This document shows, in pieces, positions 7,968 through 16,458 of a DNA stretch of 28,187 nucleotides (within the stretch, counting starts at the first letter, position 1; every line of letters begins with the position of its first letter). The DNA comes from Caldilineae bacterium. GTDB lineage: Bacteria > Chloroflexota > Anaerolineae > JAAEKA01. Location of the stretch: NCBI GenBank assembly GCA_020634555.1, contig JACKBK010000042.1:1-28187 (forward strand), in the 5' to 3' direction. The position numbers and the translations under genes are program-made. The notes under the pieces are model-generated. The model searched no databases and was not told the DNA's origin. It worked only from the letters and a program-made list of their open reading frames with translations.

Positions 7968-8236
7968 CAGCCGGCGCCTCCCATCAGCGCCATCAGCACG
8001 GCAGCGAGCAACACAAGCAGCGCCACGGCCAGCAGCAGAGTCGCCAGCCGGCGCTGCGTCTGAAGGGTGGCGACGCCGCGTCCATGGCGGTCGTGCGCCG
8101 CTGTGCCGCTGCGTAGCGAAGCTTGGTTGCGCGACTGCACACCCTGGACGCGCCTGAGCCACCACGACCGGGCGCAGTAGACGTACTCGCCCAGCTCGCT
8201 GGCCCGGATGACCGGCTCGTCCACTTGCCTACTCAT
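7967..8236 (-). CDS. Membrane-anchored N-terminal half of a Cas4/Dna2-like nuclease
   Basis: This 89-residue protein begins at ATG 8234-8236 and overlaps the translin stop by eight bases. Residues 8-32 read 'PVIRASELGEYVYCARSWWLRRV', the usual Cas4 opening in which the cysteine (Cys21, normally in a YCPR-like motif) is the first Fe-S ligand. 'GTAAHDRHGR' (His48) matches the Cas4 G...H motif. Instead of continuing into the catalytic core, the protein has a basic stretch and one membrane segment (about 66-86), then ends. The missing core and the other three cysteines are in the product of 4886-5416, which starts with a membrane segment of opposite orientation. By the positive-inside rule both soluble parts face the cytoplasm. 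Alone this half cannot be a nuclease. Confidence 0.72.
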   Translation of the reverse strand: MSRQVDEPVIRASELGEYVYCARSWWLRRVQGVQSRNQASLRSGTAAHDRHGRGVATLQTQRRLATLLLAVALLVLLAAVLMALMGGAG

Positions 8237-8915
8237 CGTCCTCTTCGAGAGGCTCGAGGACAGCGTCCGCCAGCAGCCCGCTGGTTCCCATGACACGCTC
8301 CTCGAATGCCGCCAGCGCCTGGCGCATCTGCTCCTGGCGCATGGCCATGGTCAAATCGCCGCGGGTGCGTTCCAGCGTGCCGCGCAGCACATCCGTCTGT
8401 CGCCGCAGCCCGCCGGTGATCGCGTCAGGGAAGTCGATGGTGATGTTCTGGCTGTAGACCTCGTCCATAATGGAGAGGAATGGCTCCGCTTCGGCGACCC
8501 GGCCGCGGCGGATCATGTCCAGCGCGAAGCGGCGCATCTCGGTGCCCGCCTCGGACATGCCGTTGAGAAAGGTGTGCGACGGCACGCCGATCTCCTGCGG
8601 GGTCGGCAGATCGCCGCCGTTGACAAAAGCGTAGACCAGGTGCGCCTCGGTGAGTTCCTTCAGCGAATCCTGGGTGTAGCCGGTGTAAAACAGATCCGGC
8701 ATCTCCTCAATGGCCGCCAGCATCTCCGCAGCCGCCGCGCGCGCCTCGGCCAGCAGCCCGGCAGCATTCTCGAACTCGTGGCGGTGGACAGCGCGGATGC
8801 TCTGCGCGCACAGCCGGATCAGGTCCCTGGAGCGGCGCAATGTCGCGTCGCGTACGTCGTTGCGCGCGGTCAGGTCGGCGCGAATGTCCTCGATGATCTG
8901 GGGCAGGTTGTTCAC
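8229..8915 (-). CDS. Translin-family nucleic-acid-binding protein
   Basis: This 228-residue all-helical protein matches the translin family along its length: 'QDSLKELTEAHLVYAFV', 'LPTPQEIGVPSHTFLNGMSEAGTEMRRFALD', 'MDEVYSQNITIDFPDAI' and 'GLRRQTDVLRGTLERTRGDLTMAMRQ'. Translin and TRAX form octameric barrels that bind ssDNA/RNA, and TRAX and archaeal relatives cleave RNA. The paired acidic residues Glu87-x-x-Glu90 and Asp151/Glu152 fall in the regions where TRAX has its catalytic acids, so ribonuclease activity is possible but not shown. The GTG start overlaps the DUF3467 stop (GTGA), with AAGGAG upstream. Translins are best known from eukaryotes and archaea, so a bacterial copy coupled to Cas4-like pieces is noteworthy. 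Confidence 0.85.
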   Translation of the reverse strand: MNNLPQIIEDIRADLTARNDVRDATLRRSRDLIRLCAQSIRAVHRHEFENAAGLLAEARAAAAEMLAAIEEMPDLFYTGYTQDSLKELTEAHLVYAFVNGGDLPTPQEIGVPSHTFLNGMSEAGTEMRRFALDMIRRGRVAEAEPFLSIMDEVYSQNITIDFPDAITGGLRRQTDVLRGTLERTRGDLTMAMRQEQMRQALAAFEERVMGTSGLLADAVLEPLEEDDE

Positions 8916-9292
8916 GAAGTCTCCTTGTCCGGCGCGGTGGCGTCTGGTTCAGTCTCGTCACCCGATTCGTCGCCGCCGACGGTCCATTGCATACCGCCCA
9001 GAATGCCTGACTTCGGGTCAAAACCGCTCCCTTGCTGGGCACCGATCTTGCCGAAGCGACGCTCATACTTGGCGATGTTTTGCCCCAACGCCTGGAGCAG
9101 CATCTTGGCGTTGGCGGGGGTCAGCAGCACACGCGCCTGAACCTTGGCCTTGGGCATGCCGGGCAGCATCTGGGCAAAATCGATCACCAGCTCGTGCGGT
9201 GAATGGCTGATGATCGCAAAGTTGGCGTAGGTCGCGGTCAGGTCGTTGGGCAGTTCGACGTTCAGTTGGCGGGGAGCAGGTTGGTCAGCCAC
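8912..9292 (-). CDS. DUF3467 family protein
   Basis: This 126-residue protein starts at a GTG (9290-9292) preceded by GGAGG near 9300. 'YANFAIISHSPHELVIDFAQMLPGMPKAKVQARVLLTPANAKMLLQALGQNIAKYERRFG' is the typical DUF3467 core, a small domain of unknown function that often sits beside unrelated operons. The C-terminal 30 residues are acidic and low-complexity. It is the first gene of the minus-strand train and overlaps the translin start by four bases. An open frame continues upstream to 9637, but that part lacks family similarity and would overlap the divergent hydrolase gene. Confidence 0.8.
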   Translation of the reverse strand: MADQPAPRQLNVELPNDLTATYANFAIISHSPHELVIDFAQMLPGMPKAKVQARVLLTPANAKMLLQALGQNIAKYERRFGKIGAQQGSGFDPKSGILGGMQWTVGGDESGDETEPDATAPDKETS

Positions 9293-9384
9293 CGTTTGTC
9301 CTCCAGGTGTCGGCGAGTGCAGGCCGATAGTACCAGCCACACCGCCAGATAGAAAATGCGCGGCATCTATCCCGCGCCGTTGGC

Positions 9385-9393
9385 ATTTTAGCA
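9385..9393 (-). promoter_or_regulatory. Candidate extended -10 promoter for the DUF3467-translin train
   Basis: On the minus strand the sequence reads TGCTAAAAT, an extended -10 (TGn plus TAAAAT, one mismatch to TATAAT). No good -35 is seen 17 bases upstream, which an extended -10 can tolerate. The start would fall near 9378, about 85 bases before the GTG. Confidence 0.3.
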
Positions 9394-9407
9394 CAGCCGC
9401 CGGTCGT

Positions 9408-9435
9408 TTGGCGAATGCCTCGAGTCGGGTACACT
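9408..9435 (+). promoter_or_regulatory. Candidate sigma70 promoter for the hydrolase gene
   Basis: TTGGCG (9408-9413), a 16-base spacer and TACACT (9430-9435) give a start near 9442, about 30 bases before the ATG at 9473. It is divergent from the minus-strand candidate in the same intergenic region. Confidence 0.4.
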
Positions 9436-9472
9436 GGTGATAACGTGACAAGTTGGCTACCTGGAGTCTACG

Positions 9473-10225
9473 ATGACATCTATCATGCTCGGCGCTGAAC
9501 CGTTCTATTATCCCGGCAACGACATCGGTTGCCTCGTTGTCCACGGTTTCACCGCGTCGCCGCAGGAGGTGAGCGGATTGGGGCGCTCGCTGGCCGCGGC
9601 GGGTATGACCGTCCATGGCGTGCTGCTGGCCGGCCATGGGACCACATCTACCGACCTGAACGAGACCACCTGGCGCGACTGGTACGCCAGCGTGGAAGCG
9701 GGTTACATCAGGCTGGCGGCGCGCTGCCGGCGTTTATTCGTGCTGGGGCTGTCGCTGGGCGGCGCACTTTCTCTGCATCTGGCCGCGCACCGGCCGGTGG
9801 ACGGCGTGGTTGCCATGGCCGCGCCGCTGACAATCGACGAGCCGTTGCTCCCCCTGGCATCTGCCATCGGCCGGCTGATGCCAACCCTCCCCAAATCGAG
9901 CAAATCTGACTGGTTCGACCCTGAAGCTGCCGGGCGGCGGGTCGCCTATGACCGCTACCCCTTGCTGGCAGCCGCGCAACTGGCCAACTTCCTGCGCCAC
10001 CTGCGCGACGACCTGGCCGATGTACGCGCGCCGGCGCTGCTGATGCACAGCTACCAGGACCGCCGCGTGCTGCCCGCCAACATGCCGCTGATCTACGACC
10101 TGCTGGGCAGCGACGACAAGCGAATGGTCTGGATCGACGGCAGCAACCACATCCTCACCGACGACGCCCAACGCGAGCAGGTCTGGCGGCTGTGCCGCGA
10201 GTTTGTGGTGGCACGATCCAGGTGA
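9473..10225 (+). CDS. Alpha/beta hydrolase, Est30-like carboxylesterase
   Basis: This 250-residue protein starts at ATG with GGAG six bases upstream. The alpha/beta-hydrolase features are 'GCLVVHGFTASPQEV' (oxyanion region, about 18-32), the nucleophile elbow 'LGLSLGG' (Ser near residue 94), the acid in 'LMHSYQDRRV' and the base in 'DGSNHILTDD'. Size, order and 'GHGTT..DL..T.W.DW' match Est30/YvaK-type carboxylesterases and monoacylglycerol lipases, which hydrolyse short to medium chain esters in the cytoplasm. It stands alone on the plus strand, between the divergent DUF3467 operon and the converging kbl gene. Confidence 0.9.
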   Translation: MTSIMLGAEPFYYPGNDIGCLVVHGFTASPQEVSGLGRSLAAAGMTVHGVLLAGHGTTSTDLNETTWRDWYASVEAGYIRLAARCRRLFVLGLSLGGALSLHLAAHRPVDGVVAMAAPLTIDEPLLPLASAIGRLMPTLPKSSKSDWFDPEAAGRRVAYDRYPLLAAAQLANFLRHLRDDLADVRAPALLMHSYQDRRVLPANMPLIYDLLGSDDKRMVWIDGSNHILTDDAQREQVWRLCREFVVARSR

Positions 10226-10293
10226 CAACCGATCTCAGTTCCTCCCCTTCGATACGATCTTCCTTATACGTGCCGCCGAAAGAGAAGCTCACG

Positions 10294-10345
10294 GATCACA
10301 CAGATTCCGCGGATTCTTATGGCTATCCGCGGAATCCGTGTAATC
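10294..10345. repeat. Perfectly placed 21-bp inverted repeat between convergent genes
   Basis: Arms 10294-10314 and 10325-10345 match at 19 of 21 positions around a 10-base loop; the core is ATTCCGCGGAT. It lies in the 182-base gap between the converging hydrolase and kbl genes and could end or stabilise both transcripts, though no T-run follows. The 'ATCCGCGGAATCCGTGTAATC' style resembles a dispersed intergenic repeat. No gene is seen in this gap. Confidence 0.65.
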
Positions 10346-10407
10346 AGCGAGCAAGAGAGGGAGTCGGGCGGCTGCACAACCGCAGAATCCGACAGAATCG
10401 GAACTTT

Positions 10408-11604
<1,197 letters not shown>

Positions 11605-11670
11605 TGTAAACTCCTTCGAAGGCGTCTCTCCGCGTAATCCGAGGCGTGTCCGCGCTTTCCTTTGTTTCCC

Positions 11671-12744
11671 TCATTTCCCTTCTTTCCCTTCCATCTCCCC
11701 CTCCACAAACATCACCACCTTACCGCTGGCGCCGCTGTTCATGACCTGGATCGCGTCCTTCCACTGATCCAGCGTGAATCTGTGGGTCACCAGTGGGCTG
11801 AGATCGACCGCGCCTGAGTTCAGCAGGCCGCGCATGCGGTACCAGGTATCCCACAGCTTGCGCCCGAAGATACCGCGTACCGTCGCGCCCTTGAAAATGA
11901 TGTGGCTGTTGATGTCGAAACCGATCACCCCAGGCGCCACGCCGAGCAGCGAGGCTTCACCGCCGTCGCGCAGGGCAGAAAAACCCTGGTCGATGGCCGA
12001 CGATGCGCCGCTCATCTCCAACAGCACGTCCACACCCTCGCCGTCGGTGTCCTCGCGGATGAAGTCCACGACCTTGACCTCAGCGACGTTGAGGGCGTAG
12101 GTCGCTCCCAACTGCTTTGCCAGCCGCAGCCGGTAGGGGCTGATGTCGGTGGCGTAGATAGAACGTGCACCAGCCGCCTTGGCCACCGCCACGGTCATCA
12201 GACCTACCGGCCCGCAGCCGGTGATCAGCACCTTGCGCGCCGTCAGGTCGGTGGAGAAGGCTGTGTGGACGGCGTTACCAAAGTTCTCCAACATGCAGGC
12301 GATATCGGGCGGCATATCGGGTGGGTTGACCCACAGGTTATGGGCCGGCATGGCAATGTACTCCGCCCAGCAGCCGTTCCGGTCGACGCCGATGATCTGT
12401 GTGTTCTGGCAGATATGGCCGTTGCCGGTGCGACACTGAGCGCACTCGCCGCAAACAATGTGGCTCTCAGCAGAAACAAAATCGCCCTCTCGTACCTGAG
12501 TCACGTCCCGGCCCACGGCCGCCACGTAGCCGCAGAACTCGTGACCCACAACGAGGGGCGGGTCGATGCGCTTGCGCGCCCATTCGTCCCATTTATAGAT
12601 GTGCAGATCGGTGCCGCAGATGGACGTAGCGCGCACCTTGATCAGCGCGTCCTGCGGCCCGAAGGTTGGAACCGGCACCTCACGCATCGTCATACCCGGC
12701 GCTTGTTCCGGCTTCACCACGGCCTTCATCATCTTTGATGGCAT
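11671..12744 (-). CDS. tdh: L-threonine 3-dehydrogenase
   Basis: This 357-residue zinc-dependent medium-chain dehydrogenase oxidises L-threonine with NAD+ to 2-amino-3-ketobutyrate, the substrate of the next gene product. It shows the catalytic-zinc motif 'ATSICGTDLHIYKWDEWA', 'VVGHEFCGYV', the structural-zinc cysteines 'CGECAQCRTGNGHIC', and the NAD-binding 'ITGCGPVGLMTVAVAKAAGA' with Asp in 'IYATD'. The ATG at 12742-12744 ('MPSKMMKAVV') has AGGAGAG upstream; a seven-residue upstream extension to 12765 is unlikely. The final residues (EGEMEGKEGK) are an acidic/basic low-complexity tail. A promoter is visible upstream. Confidence 0.93.
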   Translation of the reverse strand: MPSKMMKAVVKPEQAPGMTMREVPVPTFGPQDALIKVRATSICGTDLHIYKWDEWARKRIDPPLVVGHEFCGYVAAVGRDVTQVREGDFVSAESHIVCGECAQCRTGNGHICQNTQIIGVDRNGCWAEYIAMPAHNLWVNPPDMPPDIACMLENFGNAVHTAFSTDLTARKVLITGCGPVGLMTVAVAKAAGARSIYATDISPYRLRLAKQLGATYALNVAEVKVVDFIREDTDGEGVDVLLEMSGASSAIDQGFSALRDGGEASLLGVAPGVIGFDINSHIIFKGATVRGIFGRKLWDTWYRMRGLLNSGAVDLSPLVTHRFTLDQWKDAIQVMNSGASGKVVMFVEGEMEGKEGK

Positions 12745-12822
12745 GTGCGTCTCTCCTGGACACAAAGTGACTGCTGCGCTTCGTTGCGCAGGGCGGCGGC
12801 ACTACTTGCCGCTCTATCAGAC

Positions 12823-12850
12823 AGTATAGCCGCGCCCGGCGGTTTGGCAA
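12823..12850 (-). promoter_or_regulatory. Sigma70-type promoter of tdh-kbl
   Basis: On the minus strand: TTGCCA (12845-12850), 16 bases, TATACT (12823-12828). The transcript would begin near 12816, about 70 bases before the tdh ATG. It is back-to-back with the rmlD-like promoter and the two upstream ends nearly touch. Confidence 0.5.
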
Positions 12851-12856
12851 AGACAG

Positions 12857-12885
12857 TTGCCCGCGGCAGATGAAAGTGTTACAAT
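12857..12885 (+). promoter_or_regulatory. Sigma70-type promoter of the rmlD-like gene
   Basis: TTGCCC (12857-12862), a 17-base spacer and TACAAT (12880-12885) predict a start near 12892 and a leader of about 95 bases. The 243-base divergent region 12745-12987 otherwise shows no gene. Confidence 0.5.
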
Positions 12886-12987
12886 GCGCGGGCGGCGTGG
12901 TGCCCCGGTGACGAGGTGACAGGGCACGAACTGCCGCTATCGCTTGAGAAGACGAACGCCTGAACACCGCCACGAAACAGGAGGCAT

Positions 12988-13890
12988 ATGGGAGAACCTA
13001 CAAAAGCGGCTGAGCATCCCGCCGAGCGGGTCGTGTTGATCGGATATCGCGGGCAGCTTGGCAGCGCCTTGTTGAAGTCACTGGGCGCGGGCGGCGCGGA
13101 CCGAAACGTGCTGGCTCTGGACTACCCCGAGATCGACATGACGCGGCCGGCGATCATCGAGCAGGTGTGCGACCACCGGCCACAGGTCGTCATCAACGCG
13201 GCCGCCTGGACCGACGTGGACGGGGCGGAGGAAAAGCAGGAGGCCTGCTACGCGATCAACGTGCTAGGCATCAAGCATCTGGCAACTGCCTGCCAGCGCA
13301 GCGGCGCGGCGTTGTTGCACGTCAGCACCAACGAGGTGTTTCCCGGCCAGCCGGGCCGGTTCTACCGCGAGTGGGACACGACCGGCGCCCGCAGCGGCGT
13401 GTACGCCCGCACCAAGGAGGCCGCCGAGAAGGTGGTGACCACGATGCTGGCCGGCCGCTTCTACATCACGCGCACGGCCTGGTTGTATAACAACGGCGGC
13501 AGCAACTTCATCACCAAGATACTAGCCGCAGCGGAGAAACACGGCGCGCTGCGGGTCGTCGCCGACGAGTTCGGCAGCCCGACCTACGCGCCTGACCTGG
13601 CCGCGGCTATCGTGGAACTGATTGACAGCGGGCACTACGGCATCTACCATCTGACCAACAACGGCTACTGCACCCGCCATCAGTGGGCCGTTGAACTGTT
13701 GCGCCAGGCGGGCCGCGCCGACGTCCCGGTGACTGCCATCAGCTCCGCCGAGTGGTACCGCCGTACCTCACCGCCGCCCCACGCCATCATCCTCAACACA
13801 GCCGCGGCCGCGCTGGGCATCACGTTGCGCCCGTGGCAGGACGCGCTGGCGGCGTATTTCGAGCAGGAGGCGGTGAATGGTAACCGGTAA
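12988..13890 (+). CDS. RmlD-like sugar-nucleotide reductase (dTDP-4-dehydrorhamnose reductase family)
   Basis: This 300-residue extended SDR protein has AGGAGG just upstream of its ATG. The Rossmann motif is 'VVLIGYRGQLGSALL', followed by 'DMTRPAIIEQVCDHRPQVVINAAAWTDVDGAEE', a hallmark of RmlD. The catalytic Tyr-x3-Lys is in 'GVYARTKEAAE'. The usual 'STDYVFDG' appears as 'STNEVFPGQ', a change near the active site that leaves substrate specificity open. RmlD makes dTDP-L-rhamnose using NAD(P)H. rmlA, rmlB and rmlC are not in the window, so a related reductase of another nucleotide sugar is possible. The glycosyltransferase 73 bases downstream fits a surface-glycan role. Confidence 0.82.
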   Translation: MGEPTKAAEHPAERVVLIGYRGQLGSALLKSLGAGGADRNVLALDYPEIDMTRPAIIEQVCDHRPQVVINAAAWTDVDGAEEKQEACYAINVLGIKHLATACQRSGAALLHVSTNEVFPGQPGRFYREWDTTGARSGVYARTKEAAEKVVTTMLAGRFYITRTAWLYNNGGSNFITKILAAAEKHGALRVVADEFGSPTYAPDLAAAIVELIDSGHYGIYHLTNNGYCTRHQWAVELLRQAGRADVPVTAISSAEWYRRTSPPPHAIILNTAAAALGITLRPWQDALAAYFEQEAVNGNR

Positions 13891-13918
13891 GCCGTGAACG
13901 GTAATCGGAAATCTCAAT

Positions 13919-13962
13919 CCGATCACCGTTTACCGATCACCGTTTACCGATCACCGATCACC
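13919..13962. repeat. Mini-tandem repeat of a 14-bp unit before the glycosyltransferase
   Basis: CCGATCACCGTTTA occurs twice in a row (13919-13932, 13933-13946), followed by two truncated CCGATCA units up to the ATG at 13964. The preceding GGTAACCGGTAA and CGGTAATCGG are partly complementary, so the leader could fold and hide the start. No normal Shine-Dalgarno sequence is seen. Confidence 0.6.
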
Positions 13963-13963
13963 A

Positions 13964-14932
13964 ATGCCCGCACCTATCGCTTCGGTCATCATCCCCAACT
14001 ACAACGGCAAGCACTTGCTGGCGGTGTGCCTGCCTGCCCTGCGGCGGCAGACCTACCCCGCCGGCCGCTTCGAGGTCATTGTCGTCGATGACGCGTCGAG
14101 CGACGGGACAACGGATTTTCTGGCAGACGACTTCCCGGAGGTGCGGGTCGTTGCTCTGGAGCGCAACAGCGGTTTCATCGCGGCCTGCAACGCCGGCGTG
14201 GCGGCAGCCCGCGGCGCGGTGTTGGTGCTGCTGAACAACGACACCGAGGCTGAACCGGGTTGGCTGGAAGCGTTGATTGCAGCGCTGGAGAAGAAACCGC
14301 GGGCCGGCTCAGCCGCCAGCAAGATGCTGTTGTTCGACCGCCGCGATCACCTGCACACCACCGGCGACATGATGGGCGTGGACGGCATCCCGCGCAACCG
14401 CGGTGTGTGGGAGCGGGACGATGGCCAGTACGACGGCCAGCGCCAGGTGTTCGGCGCCTGCGGCGGCGCGGCTGCCTACCGGCGACAGGCATGGGAGCAG
14501 GCGGGCGGCTTCGATCCGGCGCTGTTCATGTACATGGAGGACGTGGACCTGGCCTGGCGGCTGCAACTGCTGGGCTGGCAGGCCGTTTACGTACCCGATG
14601 CCCGCGTCTATCACCAGGTGAGCGCGACCGGCGGCGGTGTGCTGGCCAGCTACTACGTCGGGCGCAACACGATTCTGGTCATCGCGCGCAACTGGCCGGG
14701 CGCGCTGCTGCGCAAACACTGGCGCGCGATCCTTGGTGCGCAGTTGCATATTGCCGCGGATGCCCTGCGTGCCTGGCGAGGCGCGGCGGCGCGGGCCAGG
14801 CTGCGCGGCCAGCTGGCAGGAGTGATCGGCTTGTTGCGGGTTGTCAAGAGCCGCCAACGAGTCCAAAAATCCCGCCGCGTAGAGGTGCAGCAGATCGAGA
14901 CACTTCTGATCGATCCAGAAAAAACATCATGA
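13964..14932 (+). CDS. Family 2 glycosyltransferase (rhamnosyltransferase-like)
   Basis: This 322-residue GT-A enzyme opens with 'SVIIPNYNGKHLLAVCLPALRRQ', then 'VIVVDDASSDGTTDFL', the DxD-like 'VLLNNDTEAEPGWLEAL', an acceptor loop 'GACGGAAAYRRQAWEQAGGFDPALFMYMEDVDLAWRL', and the C-terminal 'YHQVSATGG'. This layout is that of the WcaA/rhamnosyltransferase group, which moves sugars from nucleotide donors to lipid-linked or protein glycans at the inner membrane face. With the RmlD-like gene upstream, a deoxysugar donor is plausible. Its stop overlaps the start of the phosphatase gene (ATGA at 14929-14932), tying glycan synthesis to a signalling protein in one transcript. Confidence 0.88.
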   Translation: MPAPIASVIIPNYNGKHLLAVCLPALRRQTYPAGRFEVIVVDDASSDGTTDFLADDFPEVRVVALERNSGFIAACNAGVAAARGAVLVLLNNDTEAEPGWLEALIAALEKKPRAGSAASKMLLFDRRDHLHTTGDMMGVDGIPRNRGVWERDDGQYDGQRQVFGACGGAAAYRRQAWEQAGGFDPALFMYMEDVDLAWRLQLLGWQAVYVPDARVYHQVSATGGGVLASYYVGRNTILVIARNWPGALLRKHWRAILGAQLHIAADALRAWRGAAARARLRGQLAGVIGLLRVVKSRQRVQKSRRVEVQQIETLLIDPEKTS

Positions 14933-16203
14933 CCCGAGTCAACCTGCGCGACGTTGCCCTGTTTGCTACACTCTCCAACGACGCCTTGCGCGAGATCGAG
15001 GCGACGATGCCGGTCACGCGCTGGCCGGCCGGCACGGTGCTGTTCCGCGAGAACGAGCCGGGCGACTCGATGTGCGTCGTGCTCAGTGGAACTATCGAGG
15101 TCGTCAAGGCGATGGGAACGGCCGAGGAGTGGCGGGTGCGCCGGATGCAGGCCGGCAGTTTCGTCGGCGAATTGGCGCTGCTGGAACCAGGCGGCCTGCG
15201 TTCGGCCGCCGTGCGCGCGGTGACCGACGTGGAGATCGCGGCGCTACAGCGCGCCGGTTTCGACGCACTGCTGGAGCGCCAGCCGCGGGTCGCCGTGGAG
15301 CTGGTGGAAACCCTCAGCCGGCGGCTGCGCGAGACCAATGACGCGACGATCCGCGACCTGCGCGCCAAGAACCGCGAGCTTGAGATGGCCTATCGCTCGC
15401 TGCAGGACGCTCAGGCCCAGATCATCGAAAAGGAGCGGCTGGAGCGGGAGCTGCAACTGGCCCACAACGTGCAGCAAAGCATGCTGCCGCGCGCGGTGCC
15501 CGTTGTCCCCGGCTACGATTTCGGCGCGATGATGATCCCGGCACAGGCTGTCGGCGGCGATTTCTACGACTTCATCGAGCTTGACGGCGGCCAGCTCGGC
15601 ATTGTGGTAGCCGATGTCTCCGACAAAGGGATGTCAGCCGCACTGTTCATGGCGCTGTCGCGCAGCCTGATCCGCGCCGAGGCCAGCCGCGGCATACCGC
15701 CGGTCGAAGCGCTACGCCGCGTCAACTTCCATTTGCTCAACATGAACGAGGCAGGCATGTTCGTCACGGTGCTGTACGGCATTCTGCATCCGGCCAACGG
15801 CGAGTTCCACTACGCGCGCGCCGGCCACGAGTTGCCGCTGGTCTGCGACGGCGACGGCAGGTTGATCGACGTCCCCATCAGCCGCGGCCAGCCGCTGGGC
15901 GTGCTGACAGACCCGGACGTGGACGAACAGCACATCCACGTCCCGCCCGGCGGGCGCCTGGTGCTCAACACCGATGGCGTCACCGATGCTATCAACCGTC
16001 AGCAAAAGCCGTTCGGCGTCGAGCGATTGCGCGACCTGGTCACCAGCTTTGCCGTTCTTCCACGAATCTCGACTCAAACCAACTGTCTTGCCATGTTTGA
16101 CACCGTCACGGCGTACTGTGAAGGAACACCTCAGTTCGACGACTTTACCCTGGTGATTGTCGAATCCACCGCCCAGGGCAATCTGCCGCAACCTGTGACC
16201 TAG
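14929..16203 (+). CDS. SpoIIE/PP2C-type phosphatase with N-terminal cyclic-nucleotide-binding domain
   Basis: This 424-residue protein has a cNMP-binding domain (about 10-120) with a complete phosphate cassette ('GELALLEPGGLRSAAVRA'), a charged coiled coil (about 130-185) and a PP2C/SpoIIE domain (about 195-415). The metal-binding acids are in 'VGGDFYDFIEL', 'VVADVSDKGMSAALFMAL' and 'FDDFTLVIV'. SpoIIE-type enzymes dephosphorylate STAS anti-anti-sigma proteins; a STAS gene follows about 250 bases downstream. Binding of cAMP or cGMP probably switches the phosphatase through the coiled coil. The frame is open far upstream, but the ATG overlapping the glycosyltransferase stop is the start that gives a normal domain. 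A CRP-like site overlaps its stop codon. Confidence 0.92.
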   Translation: MTRVNLRDVALFATLSNDALREIEATMPVTRWPAGTVLFRENEPGDSMCVVLSGTIEVVKAMGTAEEWRVRRMQAGSFVGELALLEPGGLRSAAVRAVTDVEIAALQRAGFDALLERQPRVAVELVETLSRRLRETNDATIRDLRAKNRELEMAYRSLQDAQAQIIEKERLERELQLAHNVQQSMLPRAVPVVPGYDFGAMMIPAQAVGGDFYDFIELDGGQLGIVVADVSDKGMSAALFMALSRSLIRAEASRGIPPVEALRRVNFHLLNMNEAGMFVTVLYGILHPANGEFHYARAGHELPLVCDGDGRLIDVPISRGQPLGVLTDPDVDEQHIHVPPGGRLVLNTDGVTDAINRQQKPFGVERLRDLVTSFAVLPRISTQTNCLAMFDTVTAYCEGTPQFDDFTLVIVESTAQGNLPQPVT

Positions 16204-16209
16204 ATCACA
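16194..16209. promoter_or_regulatory. CRP-like site upstream of the STAS gene
   Basis: TGTGA-CCTAGA-TCACA matches the E. coli CRP core palindrome TGTGA-N6-TCACA at every conserved base. It overlaps the phosphatase stop codon, and its centre is about 64 bases upstream of the start predicted from the promoter at 16231-16259, a class I activator position. The CRP-family gene at 17059 is the obvious candidate binder. Confidence 0.6.
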
Positions 16210-16230
16210 CCGTAGTTGTGAACCAAGTCA

Positions 16231-16259
16231 TTGCACTTATGGCCAAAGTACGCTATGCT
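16231..16259 (+). promoter_or_regulatory. Sigma70-type promoter of the STAS gene
   Basis: TTGCAC (16231-16236), a 17-base spacer and TATGCT (16254-16259). The predicted start near 16266 leaves a leader of about 190 bases before the ATG, in which I see no ORF. Confidence 0.5.
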
Positions 16260-16458
16260 AGTGTCGCGAACAAGATAGACAGGTCGAGAAAATCAATCGT
16301 AACACGCGGGACGGACCTCCTCGCTACGACGATGATGTCCTGCAAGCAAAGCTCAGGCTGCCTACAAGCCAGCATCACGTTTTCACGTTTCTTCGTTTCA
16401 AGTTCGATCACCAAGTCCGCGCGAAATTCTCTACCCACCAAGGCGCAAGGAGGCTCCA

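Noticed and set aside
4886..8236. CRISPR-Cas locus suggested by Cas4-like pieces
   Set aside because: No repeat-spacer array and no cas1/cas2 or effector genes; the repeats at 4721 and 13919 have no spacers.
9293..9637. Upstream extension of the DUF3467 frame
   Set aside because: No similarity to the family; it overlaps the divergent hydrolase start, and a GTG with GGAGG is present at 9292.
14260..14928. Upstream extension of the phosphatase frame
   Set aside because: The sequence is Arg/Gly-rich shadow of the glycosyltransferase gene; the domain starts at ATG 14929 with an ATGA overlap.
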